Position numbers and translations under genes: made by a program. A stretch of DNA of 64,000 nt from NCBI RefSeq assembly GCF_037860835.1, contig NZ_JBBEOG010000004.1, positions 62,001 through 126,000 of the forward strand. Reading direction: 5' to 3'. This document shows positions 1 through 7,760 of the stretch, piece after piece; the stretch's first letter is position 1; the number at the start of each line of letters is the position of its first letter. This DNA comes from Aquipuribacter nitratireducens (GTDB lineage Bacteria > Actinomycetota > Actinomycetes > Actinomycetales > JBBAYJ01). The notes under the pieces are model-generated. The model had not been told where the DNA came from. It was given only the letters and a program-made list of their open reading frames with translations, and searched no databases.

Positions 1-30
1 CCCGCCGCCACCCCACGACCAGGAGGACCC

Positions 31-441
31 GTGCCACAGATGCCCATGCCCGACGACGTCATGGCGCTGCTGCGCCGGCCGAACCCCGCCGTCATGGCGA
101 CGGTCGCGAAGGACGGCCGGCCCGTCACCGTCGCCACCTGGTACCTCGTGGAGGACGACGGGCGGGTCCTCCTCGGCCTCGACGCCGGCCGCGCCCGCAT
201 CGACCACCTGCGGCGGGACCCGCGTGTCTCGCTCACCGCGCTCGCGAGCGACGACTGGTACACCCACGTCAGCGTGCAGGGCCGGGTCGGTGACATCGTC
301 GACGACGAGGGCCTACGGGACATCGACCGCCTGTCGCGGCACTACACCGGGCGCGACTACCCGACACGGGACCGACCGCGCGTCAGCTGCCACCTCACGA
401 TCGAGCGCTGGCACGGCTGGGGAGCCGCGCGGCGGGACTGA
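31..441 (+). CDS. PPOX-class F420-dependent enzyme
   Basis: The 136-residue product matches the small flavin/F420-binding split-barrel (pyridoxamine oxidase-like) family. It has the N-terminal pattern VMATVAKDGRPV, followed by WYLVEDDGRVLLGL and the DPRVSLTAL strand typical of the Rv1155-like TIGR03618 group. Members bind F420 or flavin and reduce or oxidise small molecules in the cytosol; the substrate cannot be read from sequence. The GTG start is chosen because AGGAGG lies 4 nt upstream at 21-26. The length is normal for the family. It converges with the SRPBCC gene 22 nt downstream, so they are not one operon. Subfamily is inferred; the fold assignment is fairly secure. Confidence 0.85.
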   Translation: MPQMPMPDDVMALLRRPNPAVMATVAKDGRPVTVATWYLVEDDGRVLLGLDAGRARIDHLRRDPRVSLTALASDDWYTHVSVQGRVGDIVDDEGLRDIDRLSRHYTGRDYPTRDRPRVSCHLTIERWHGWGAARRD

Positions 442-462
442 CACCACCGAAGGGGACCCTGC

Positions 463-909
463 TCACCGCGCCTCGGCGAGCTCCTTCACCGTGGCCAGGG
501 CGCGGACCCACGCCTGCACCATGTCGTCGTAGTAGGCGTCCTCCATCGGTGCGGAGATCGCGACGTGCGTGGCGCCGCTCACGTCGGTCAGGCGGTAGGT
601 CTCGTGCGTGCCGGCCCACAGGCGGGCCTGTTCGCTCTCGACGTCGTCGACGCCACCGCCCACCACGCCGGTGTACTCGACGTCGAGGAGCTCCGGCCTG
701 CGGCTCGTGACGACACGACCGACGAGCCCGGTCCCGTCGGGGCCGAGGAAGCGGACCGTGCTGCCCTCCCGCCAGTCCGTCCGGGCGTAGGACCCCTCCG
801 CGAACTCCGCAGTCCACTTCCGGTAGGTGAGGTCGCCGGTCAGCACGTCCCACGCCTGCTCGGGCGTGGCCGCCACGTCGATCTCCTGCTCGATGGTGCG
901 CGTCGCCAT
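463..909 (-). CDS. SRPBCC (START/Bet v1-like) family protein
   Basis: A 148-residue protein beginning with the SRPBCC signature strand: IEQEIDVAATPEQAWDVLTG, then a W-containing turn and a long C-terminal helix (MVQAWVRALATVKELAEAR). This fold makes a hydrophobic ligand pocket; actinobacterial relatives are called polyketide cyclase/dehydrase-like or AHSA1-like. The ligand is unknown. The ATG start is supported by AGGAGGACACC directly upstream. It sits alone between a PPOX gene and the first VapBC module. Confidence 0.8.
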   Translation of the reverse strand: MATRTIEQEIDVAATPEQAWDVLTGDLTYRKWTAEFAEGSYARTDWREGSTVRFLGPDGTGLVGRVVTSRRPELLDVEYTGVVGGGVDDVESEQARLWAGTHETYRLTDVSGATHVAISAPMEDAYYDDMVQAWVRALATVKELAEAR

Positions 910-986
910 GGTGTCCTCCTGGTCGATGGGTGTGCCAGGGAAGACGCTGCGCCGGTACGGGACTCATCGGTGGGGCGACGTGGGCC

Positions 987-1421
987 TCACTCCGGCGGGA
1001 AGGGGTGGCGCCACCGCAGCCCGGGGAAGCGGGCGAAGTCGCGGTCCGTCGTCACCCACTCGCTGCCGGACTCGACGGCCAGCGCCGCAAGGTAGGCGTC
1101 GGGGACGAGGTTCCCCCGGGCGCCGGCATCCCGGCACAGGCGCGTGAACAGGTCCCAGTGCCGCGGCCCCGGCGCGACGACGACGCACGTCGGCAGCGCC
1201 CGCAGCCGTCCCAGCTCCTCGAGCACGTGCTCCGAGGGGGTGGGCGGCGAGAAGACCCGCGGGTGGGTGAGGACTCGCAGGACCCCGCTGAGGACGATGT
1301 CGGCGAGGCCGAAGGGTGCGGGCCCGCTCGCTGTCTCCTCCAGCCAGTGCCGGTAGCGGGCGTGGTCCGGTGCGTCGCTGCGGAGCGCCCGGACGAGGAC
1401 GTTGACGTCCGGGAGGATCAC
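987..1421 (-). CDS. vapC: VapC-type PIN-domain toxin
   Basis: A 144-residue PIN-domain protein. It opens with MILPDVNVLVRALRSD, giving the first metal-binding Asp at residue 5, and ends with VPDAYLAALAVESGSEW followed by TTDRDFARF, which supplies the C-terminal acidic cluster. The middle segment VLSGVLRVLTHPRVF matches the Mtu-type PIN group (TIGR00028), which often lacks a glutamate there. Such proteins are Mg-dependent RNases held inactive by VapB. The start overlaps the antitoxin stop by 4 nt (ATGA), so the two are translationally coupled. The frame is intact, so the toxin is probably functional. RNA target unknown. Confidence 0.85.
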   Translation of the reverse strand: MILPDVNVLVRALRSDAPDHARYRHWLEETASGPAPFGLADIVLSGVLRVLTHPRVFSPPTPSEHVLEELGRLRALPTCVVVAPGPRHWDLFTRLCRDAGARGNLVPDAYLAALAVESGSEWVTTDRDFARFPGLRWRHPFPPE

Positions 1422-1657
1422 CCGCGCTCCATGAGATCGAGGAGGGACGCCGTGTCGTCGAGGTCGACCCCGGGCTGCAGCCCGTCACCAGAGAACGGCC
1501 GGAGCTCGAAGCGCTCCGTTCCCTCGCCTGCAGCCGCACGTGACAGCGACTCACGCAGCGCGTCCTCGATGACGGAGGTCAAGGTGCGGCCCGAACGCAA
1601 CGCCTCCGCCTTGGCGCGGCCGACGAGGTCGTCGTCGAGGTTGAGAGTCGTCCGCAT
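1418..1657 (-). CDS. vapB: VapB-type ribbon-helix-helix antitoxin
   Basis: The start MRTTLNLDDDLVGRAKAEA is a classic VapB ribbon-helix-helix (type 2 AbrB/MetJ-like) N terminus. The chosen ATG removes four upstream residues that do not fit the family. The C-terminal half (after about residue 45) is polar and should wrap the toxin. Length of 79 residues is normal. Together with the overlapping vapC it forms a type II toxin-antitoxin operon. Autorepression by the VapBC complex is known for the family and inferred here; no clear operator was identified in the short upstream region. Confidence 0.85.
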   Translation of the reverse strand: MRTTLNLDDDLVGRAKAEALRSGRTLTSVIEDALRESLSRAAAGEGTERFELRPFSGDGLQPGVDLDDTASLLDLMERG

Positions 1658-1747
1658 GCAGAGAAGCATACGCTGCCCGCAGACATCTGCACGATGCTGT
1701 GATCCACCTCATGCCCGTCTCAGCAGGAGGCATCTGCTTAGCCCGGC

Positions 1748-1753
1748 TAATAT
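1748..1753 (+). promoter_or_regulatory. -10 element (TAATAT) of a leaderless promoter
   Basis: TAATAT is a near-perfect -10 hexamer in an otherwise GC-rich stretch. Exactly 6 nt separate it from the GTG of the downstream DMT-type transporter, which places the transcription start at or next to the first codon. No Shine-Dalgarno sequence precedes that GTG, so a leaderless mRNA is inferred. No convincing -35 box was found. Confidence 0.6.
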
Positions 1754-1759
1754 TGCTGG

Positions 1760-2845
1760 GTGAGCCGACGAACCCGCCAGGTCCTTCTCGGGCTCGTCGG
1801 CACCGTCGCGGTCGGCGTGCTCGTCGCCGCGCAGTCCCGCGTCAACGGTGAGCTCGCCCCCCGCTTCGCCCCCTCGACCGGCCCGGACGCGTGGTGGGTG
1901 TGGCGCGGACCGGCGGACGACGCGGTCGCGGCCGGCATCGACGCCGCAGTGCTCTCCTTCGCCGTCGGCTGGCTCATCGTCCTCGTCGGCACCCTCGTCC
2001 AGGCGCGCGGTCGCCACGGCATGGCCGAGGTGGTGCACGCGCTGCGCGACGGGTCGCTGCGCTGGTGGATGCTGCTCGGCGGGCTCGGCGGTGCCACCTT
2101 CATCGCCGGGCAGGGCATCGCCGTGCCGGTCCTCGGCGTCTCCGTCTTCGTCGTCGCGACCGTCGCGGGCGTCACGGTCGGCGGGCTGCTCGTCGACCGC
2201 TTCGGCCTCGCCCCCGGCGGTGCCCGGCCCTACACCGCCCGGCGCGTCATCGGCTGCGTCCTCGCGGTCGGCGGGGTCGCGTTCAGTGTCTCCGGCAGCC
2301 TCGACGGCGGCATCGCGAGCGGCGCGTCGGTGCTGCTCTTCTCCGTCGTCCTGCTCGCGTGCCTGCCGATGGGCGCACTCACGGCCGCCCAGCAGGCCGT
2401 CAACGGCCGGGTCGCGCAACGGTCGCGGACCCCGTGGGTCGCCGGACTCGGCAACTTCACCGCCGGGCTCGCGGCGCTGCTGCTCGCCCGGCTCCTCCTG
2501 ATCGGCACGGTGGCGCCCGGACCGCTGCCCGACCAGTGGTGGCTGTGGCTGTCGGGGCCGATCGGGCTGTCGTTCATCCTGCTCGGGGCCGTCCTCGTCC
2601 GGACTCTCGGCGTGCTCCTGCTGAGCCTCGGCAACACCGGTGGCCAGCTCGTCGGCTCCATCGCCATCGACGAGCTCTTCCCCACCGCCGCGGGCCGGCC
2701 CGGACTCGTCGAGCTCGTCGCGGCCGTCGTGATCTTCGTGGCCGTCGCGCTGGCCGCCAGCCGGCCTCGTCGACGCCCCGCCCCGCCCGGTCCCGCGGGC
2801 CCGCCGACGGTGCGACGTGAGCCGGTGGGCGCCGGTCGGCCCTAG
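1760..2845 (+). CDS. DMT-superfamily (YdcZ/DUF606-type) transporter
   Basis: A 361-residue membrane protein with about ten hydrophobic segments arranged as two homologous halves. Each half carries the YdcZ/DUF606 marker in which an N-terminal helix ends in an AAQ(S/Q)xVNG motif: VAAQSRVNGEL near residue 25 and TAAQQAVNGRV near residue 210. That doubling is typical of the long actinobacterial members; short members are about 150 residues. The C-terminal 30 residues are Pro/Arg-rich and cytosolic by the positive-inside rule. Substrate unknown for this family. Start GTG is supported by the -10 box 6 nt upstream rather than by a ribosome binding site. Confidence 0.8.
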   Translation: MSRRTRQVLLGLVGTVAVGVLVAAQSRVNGELAPRFAPSTGPDAWWVWRGPADDAVAAGIDAAVLSFAVGWLIVLVGTLVQARGRHGMAEVVHALRDGSLRWWMLLGGLGGATFIAGQGIAVPVLGVSVFVVATVAGVTVGGLLVDRFGLAPGGARPYTARRVIGCVLAVGGVAFSVSGSLDGGIASGASVLLFSVVLLACLPMGALTAAQQAVNGRVAQRSRTPWVAGLGNFTAGLAALLLARLLLIGTVAPGPLPDQWWLWLSGPIGLSFILLGAVLVRTLGVLLLSLGNTGGQLVGSIAIDELFPTAAGRPGLVELVAAVVIFVAVALAASRPRRRPAPPGPAGPPTVRREPVGAGRP

Positions 2846-2926
2846 GTCCCTCCTCCGGCTGGCCCCACCTCCCCAGCGCCCGGCCGCCCCATTCCGGGGA
2901 AACCGCCGCGCGACGAGCGTGGAGCC

Positions 2927-4471
2927 ATGAGCCCCCGCCCCCGCCGCGCCCTCGTCGCCGCCGTCGCCGTGAGCCTCGCCGTCCCCCTCGTCCTCGTCGG
3001 CGCCGGCGTGCTCGTGCGCTGGTGGGTCGCCCGCACCGACACCGTCGGCCAGGTCGCGTTCGAGCGGCCGCTGCACGTCCCGCCGCTCGCGCCGTCCCGG
3101 GTCGAGGCCGACGGCACCCGCGTCTTCGACCTCGCGATGCAGCCCGGCAGCAGCCGCTTCACCGGCGAGGGGGAGTCACCGACGTGGGGCGTCGACGGGG
3201 CCTACCTCGCGCCGACCCTGCGCGCCGCGCGCGGGGAGACGGTGCGGGTGGAGGTCACGAACGACCTGCCGGAGGCGACGAACCTGCACTGGCACGGCAT
3301 GCACCTGCCGGCGCGGATGGACGGCGGTCCGCACCGCATGGTGCAGCCGGGCGAGACGTGGACGCCGACGTGGACCGTCGACCAGCCCGCAGCCACGACC
3401 TGGTACCACCCGCACGCGCACGGCTCCACCGCGACGCACGTGGCCCGCGGGCTCCTCGGCGCGTTCCTCCTCGACGACCCCGAGGCCGCCCCGGAGGGCC
3501 TGCCCGACACCTACGGCGTCGACGACGTCCCGCTGCTCCTGCAGGACGTCCGGCTCACCGGTGACGGCCGGCGGCGCGAGCAGGGCACCGGCGGGACGGT
3601 CGGTCCGCTCGGCACGCGGCTGCTGGTCAACGGCACCGTCGGCCCGGTCCTCGACGTCACCACCGAGGCCGTGCGCCTGCGCCTCGTCAACGCCTCCGCC
3701 GCGCGGGTGTACGACCTCGTCCTGTCCGACGCGCGCCCCTTCCACGTCGTCGCGACCGACGGCGGTCTGCTGGCGGCGCCCGTCGAGGTCGACTCCCTGC
3801 GGCTGACGCCGGGGGAGCGGGCGGAGGTCGTCGTCCGCCTGTCGGCCGGGGAGACCGTCGACCTGCGCAGCAGGCCGCCTGCCCTCGGTGTCAGCGCCCC
3901 GGTCGCGCGGCTGGTCGGGGCACGGGACGCCTTCGACGTGCTCCGACTGCGCGCCGCCGACGAGCTCGTGGCCTCCCCGCCACTGCCGCAGGTCCTCGCC
4001 GCGGCGCCCGACGTCGACGAGGACGACGCGACCCGCGAGCGCGAGATGGTCCTGTCCGGCGACGCGATCAACGGCAACGGCCACGACCTCTCGCGCGTCG
4101 ACGTCGTCGTCGAGGCCGGCGCCGTCGAACGGTGGGTCGTGCGCAACGACGACGGCATCCCCCACAACTTCCACGTCCACGACGTCCGTCTCGTCGTCGC
4201 CTCGCTCGACGGGCAGGCCCCGCCGCCGGTGCTGCGGGGCTGGAAGGACACCGTCTGGGTGGCCCCAGGCACGGAGGTCGAGCTCGTCGTCCGCTTCGGC
4301 GACCACACCGATCCCGACGTGCCGTACATGTTCCACTGCCACGTCCTCGCCCACCACGACCGCGGGATGATGGGCCAGTTCGTCGTCGTCGAGCCCGGGA
4401 CGGCCGCCGACCATCCGGGCACCGTCGGCACGAGCGTCGACGACGCGATCTTCCCGTCCCACGACCACTGA
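2927..4471 (+). CDS. Multicopper oxidase, exported
   Basis: A 514-residue multicopper oxidase with three cupredoxin domains. All copper-ligand motifs are visible: LHWHGMHLP around residue 123, WYHPHAHGSTATH around residue 160, HNFHVHDV around residue 413, and the C-terminal FHCHVLAHHDRGMM, whose Cys and flanking His form the type 1 site with a Met axial ligand. An Arg-rich N terminus followed by about 20 hydrophobic residues suggests a signal anchor or Sec-type signal; a twin-arginine motif is not clear. The family oxidises phenols, Cu(I) or Mn(II) with reduction of O2 to water outside the membrane. No metal-response operator is evident. The gene starts 81 nt after the transporter and may share its transcript. 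Confidence 0.9.
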   Translation: MSPRPRRALVAAVAVSLAVPLVLVGAGVLVRWWVARTDTVGQVAFERPLHVPPLAPSRVEADGTRVFDLAMQPGSSRFTGEGESPTWGVDGAYLAPTLRAARGETVRVEVTNDLPEATNLHWHGMHLPARMDGGPHRMVQPGETWTPTWTVDQPAATTWYHPHAHGSTATHVARGLLGAFLLDDPEAAPEGLPDTYGVDDVPLLLQDVRLTGDGRRREQGTGGTVGPLGTRLLVNGTVGPVLDVTTEAVRLRLVNASAARVYDLVLSDARPFHVVATDGGLLAAPVEVDSLRLTPGERAEVVVRLSAGETVDLRSRPPALGVSAPVARLVGARDAFDVLRLRAADELVASPPLPQVLAAAPDVDEDDATREREMVLSGDAINGNGHDLSRVDVVVEAGAVERWVVRNDDGIPHNFHVHDVRLVVASLDGQAPPPVLRGWKDTVWVAPGTEVELVVRFGDHTDPDVPYMFHCHVLAHHDRGMMGQFVVVEPGTAADHPGTVGTSVDDAIFPSHDH

Positions 4472-4478
4472 GCGGCGC

Positions 4479-4931
4479 TCAGGGCGGTGCGGCGCTCGGG
4501 TCGACGAGCTCCGCGTGCTGCTCGAGCTCGACCCACCCGGCCGGGACCCCCGCGCCGGACGTACGCGCGGTGCTAGTGCTGGGTCGCGTTCCACAGCCGC
4601 GCGGCTCGACCTGCTCGCGCATCCGGTACATGACGACGACCTCGGCGAGCGACAGCCTCGGCACGCGGGCGCCCTTGTGGCGCTCGTGCCGGACGAGACC
4701 CTCGGCCTCGAGCAGGCGCAGCGCCTCCCGCACCGGCGGCCGGCCGGCACCCAGCCGCGCGGCGACGTCCTCCTGGCGGACCCGGTCCCCCGGGCCCAGC
4801 TCCCCGTCGGGGATCGCGGTGCGCAGGTGGTCGGCGACGCGGGCGCTCGCGGCGCCCACCTCGCCGGGAGCGTTTCCGCTCAGAGGGACGCACGAGTCGG
4901 GGCTCGGCCGCGAGGGCGGCTCCGCAGGCAT
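4479..4931 (-). pseudogene. Truncated GntR/FadR-family regulator
   Basis: The N-terminal part is a good GntR winged helix: a helix (ARVADHLRTAIPDGEL), then LGPGDRVRQEDVAARLG, the recognition helix GRPPVREALRLLEAEGLV and the wing HERHKGARV. After the first linker residues of the C-terminal domain (MYRMREQVEP) similarity stops and about 45 unrelated residues follow. The roughly 130-residue FCD ligand domain is absent, and there is no room for it before the oppositely oriented oxidase ends 8 nt away. GGAGGA 8 nt upstream supports the ATG used. It is best read as a remnant that lost its effector domain; a short DNA-binding protein could still be made. Confidence 0.65.
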
Positions 4932-5074
4932 GCACGAGTTCCTCCACACCCAGTACCTCGCCGTCGACCTCTGACCGCGACCGCGGCGCCCGTCTCCGGT
5001 GCGGAGCGGGACCCGCGTCGTCCGTACGATCGAGGCATGCCTTCACATAGCGGCGTCCCCGCCGGGCTCCCACG

Positions 5075-6424
5075 GTGAGCGGCGTCCTCGTCGACGCGCT
5101 CCTCGTCCTGTTCTTCATCGTCGTCGGCGGGGTCTTCGCCGGCAGCGAGATCGCCCTGGTGTCGCTGCGCGAGTCGCAGATCGACGGGCTCCGGCGCCGC
5201 GGCGGGCGCGGCGCGACCGTCGCGAAGCTCGCGGAGGACCCCAACCGCTTCCTCTCCGCGGTGCAGGTCGGCGTCACGGTCACCGGCTTCTTCTCCGCGT
5301 CCTTCGGTGCCGCGACGATCGCGCCCGTCCTCGCGCCGCGGCTCGAGCAGCTCGGGTTGTCCGCCGGCGCCGCGGGGACCGTCGCGTTCGTCGGCATCAC
5401 CCTCGTCGTCGCCGGCCTGTCGCTCGTGCTCGGGGAGCTCGCCCCCAAGCGGCTCGCGCTCCAGCGCGCCGAGGGGCTGTCGCTGCTCGTCGCGCGCCCC
5501 CTCGACCTCGTCGCCCGCCTGCTGCGGCCCGTCATCTGGTTCCTCGGCAAGGCGACGGACGTCGTGGTGCGCATGCTGGGCGGCGACCCCGCAGCCAGCC
5601 GCGAGGAGATGGGCGAGGAGGAGCTGCGCTCCCTCGTCCGTGAGCACGAGGCCCTCGACCCCGTCGAGCGACGCATCGTCAGCGAGGCGCTCGAGCTCGC
5701 CGACAAGTCGGTGCGGGACGTCCTCGTGCCGCGCACCGAGGTCGCCGTCCTGCCCGCCACGCTCACCGTCGAGCAGGCGCTCGACGAGGCCGTCGGGCGA
5801 CCGCACTCCCGCTACCCCGTCGTCGGGGAGAACGTCGACGACGTCCTCGGCTTCGTCCACGTCCGCGACCTCTACGGCACCGTCCGTGCGGGCGGCGGGG
5901 GCCGGGGGCTCGACGAGATCGTCCGCCGCGTGCCCGTCCTGCCCGAGAGCCTGCCGGTGCTCGGGGCCATGAGCACGATGCGCCGCGCGCACGTCCACCT
6001 CGCCGTCGTCGTCGACGAGTACGGCGGCAACGCCGGCATCGTCACGCTCGAGGACCTCGTCGAGGAGGTGCTCGGTGACATCCGCGACGAGTACGACCCG
6101 CCCGACGACGCCGGCCCCCGGCTGCCGGAGGGCGTCGTCGAGGTCGACGGGCTCCTCCACGTCGACGACGTCGGCGAGCACGTCGACGGCCTCGAGCTGC
6201 CGGGCGAGGGGTTCGAGACCGTCGGCGGGTTCGTGCTCGACCGCCTCGGCCGGGTGCCCGAGGTCGGCGACACCGTCGACGCCGGCACCCACGAGCTGCG
6301 CGTGGTCGAGATGGACGGGCGACGGGTCTCGAGGGTGCGCGCGCTGCCCGTGGCGGCCGACCCCGACGAGCCCGACAGCCCCGACGACCCCGACGCGGCG
6401 GGCACCGACGAGCGCCACGACTGA
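5075..6424 (+). CDS. CNNM/CorC-HlyC family membrane protein with CBS pair
   Basis: 449 residues. The N-terminal CNNM transmembrane domain (about residues 1-190) shows GSEIALVSLRESQI, VQVGVTVTGFFSASFGA and LVLGELAPKRLALQ, all hallmark segments. Two CBS motifs follow (about 210-330, including DVLVPRTEVAVLP and VVDEYGGNAGIVTLEDLVEE), then a CorC_HlyC domain (about 345-430). Relatives are linked to Mg2+/Co2+ export or to membrane stress tolerance. The acidic C-terminal tail is dispensable-looking. The GTG start lacks a clear Shine-Dalgarno; TACGAT at 5026-5031 could be the -10 with a leader of about 40 nt. It is followed closely by the carotenoid cyclase. Confidence 0.88.
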   Translation: MSGVLVDALLVLFFIVVGGVFAGSEIALVSLRESQIDGLRRRGGRGATVAKLAEDPNRFLSAVQVGVTVTGFFSASFGAATIAPVLAPRLEQLGLSAGAAGTVAFVGITLVVAGLSLVLGELAPKRLALQRAEGLSLLVARPLDLVARLLRPVIWFLGKATDVVVRMLGGDPAASREEMGEEELRSLVREHEALDPVERRIVSEALELADKSVRDVLVPRTEVAVLPATLTVEQALDEAVGRPHSRYPVVGENVDDVLGFVHVRDLYGTVRAGGGGRGLDEIVRRVPVLPESLPVLGAMSTMRRAHVHLAVVVDEYGGNAGIVTLEDLVEEVLGDIRDEYDPPDDAGPRLPEGVVEVDGLLHVDDVGEHVDGLELPGEGFETVGGFVLDRLGRVPEVGDTVDAGTHELRVVEMDGRRVSRVRALPVAADPDEPDSPDDPDAAGTDERHD

Positions 6425-6446
6425 GCGCCCCGCGATACTGGGCCGC

Positions 6447-7760
6447 GTGACCCCTGCCCGGTCCGGTGGCGACACCGCCGACCTCGTGCTGACCGGGGGC
6501 GGGGGCGCGGCCCGGTGCGTCCTGCTCGCGCTCGCCGGAGCCGACCTCGCCGGCCGGCTCCCGCGCCCGCTGCGGGTGGTCGTCGTCGACCCGGTCCCAG
6601 CGGGCGACCACCCGGCCCGGCACCGCACGTGGTGCTCGTGGGGGGTCGCCGACCCGCTGCTGTCGCCGGTCGTGCACGCGTCGTGGCGCCACGTCCGCGT
6701 CCGGGACGGCGCGCGGGACCTCGTCCTCGACCTCGACCCCCTGCGCTACCGCCTCGTGCGCAGCGACGACCTCGAGGAGCACGTCGCGGAGCAGGTGGCG
6801 AGGGCGCCCGGCCTCCTCGTCGACCACGTCGCGACCACCGCCACCTCGGTGGCCGACGACGGGCCGGGCCGGGCGCGGGTCGACCTCGCCGACGGCGACC
6901 ACATCCGCGCGTCGCTGGTCCTCGACTCCCGGCCCGCGCGGCCGGTGAGGCCCGGCTCGGTGTTCTGGTGGCAGCACTTCCGCGGCTGGACCCTGCCGGC
7001 GGGGGCGGTCGCCGACCGGCCGGCCGGCGCGGACGGCGCCGTCGACCTCATGGACTTCCGGACGCCTCAGCCGGCGCGCGGCCTCTCCTTCGGCTACGTC
7101 CTGCCTCTGCCCGACGGGCGCTCGCTCGCGGAGTACACGGAGTTCTCCCCGGAGCGCCTCGACGACGCCGGCTACGACCGCGCCCTGCGGGACTACCTCG
7201 GTCTGCTCGGGGTCGACCCCGCCGTCGTGCCCGACCACGTGGAGACCGGCGCGATCCCCATGACGGACGCCCGCTTCGCCCGCCGCGCCGGTGACCGGGT
7301 CCTCCGCATCGGGACCGCGGGCGGCGCGACCCGCGGCTCGACGGGCTACACGTTCGCGGCGATGCTGCGCGACGCGCGCGCCGTGGCGGGCCTCGTCGGC
7401 GCGGGTGGGCTCGGTCGTCCCGGTCGCCTCCACCTGCCCGCGCCCTACCCGCGCCGGCACCGCTGGATCGACGCCGTCCAGCTGCGGGCCCTCGACGCCG
7501 GGCTCGTCGCCGGTCCGCGCTTCTTCGTCGACCTCTTCGAGCGCCGCCCCGCCGGTCAGGTCCTCCGCTTCCTCGACGGCCTCACGAGTCCCGCGGAGGA
7601 GGTCGCCGTCATGTCGGGGGCGCCGACGCTGCCGATGACGCGCGCGGCGGCCCAGGACGCGCGCGCCCGCGTGGCCCGCACCGTCCGGCGTCGGCGGCCA
7701 CCGTCCCCACCGCCCGTCCCGGCGCCGCCCGTGCCCGCGCCGCCCGTGCTCCGCTCGTGA
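6447..7760 (+). CDS. Lycopene cyclase (CrtY/CrtL type)
   Basis: A 437-residue FAD-type lycopene cyclase-like protein. It has a glycine-rich N-terminal dinucleotide loop (LVLTGGGGAARCVLLAL), the cyclase motif LAEYTEFSPE around residue 228, GSTGYTFAAMLRDA around residue 298 and a C-terminal FFVDLFERRPAGQVLRFLDG. These enzymes close the psi ends of lycopene to beta rings at the membrane. The GTG start at 6447 is chosen because an ATACTG -10-like box sits just upstream and the conserved domain begins 10 residues later. A Pro/Arg tail after residue 405 is unusual. No other carotenoid genes lie in the window. Its stop overlaps the cardiolipin synthase start by 4 nt. Confidence 0.85.
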   Translation: MTPARSGGDTADLVLTGGGGAARCVLLALAGADLAGRLPRPLRVVVVDPVPAGDHPARHRTWCSWGVADPLLSPVVHASWRHVRVRDGARDLVLDLDPLRYRLVRSDDLEEHVAEQVARAPGLLVDHVATTATSVADDGPGRARVDLADGDHIRASLVLDSRPARPVRPGSVFWWQHFRGWTLPAGAVADRPAGADGAVDLMDFRTPQPARGLSFGYVLPLPDGRSLAEYTEFSPERLDDAGYDRALRDYLGLLGVDPAVVPDHVETGAIPMTDARFARRAGDRVLRIGTAGGATRGSTGYTFAAMLRDARAVAGLVGAGGLGRPGRLHLPAPYPRRHRWIDAVQLRALDAGLVAGPRFFVDLFERRPAGQVLRFLDGLTSPAEEVAVMSGAPTLPMTRAAAQDARARVARTVRRRRPPSPPPVPAPPVPAPPVLRS

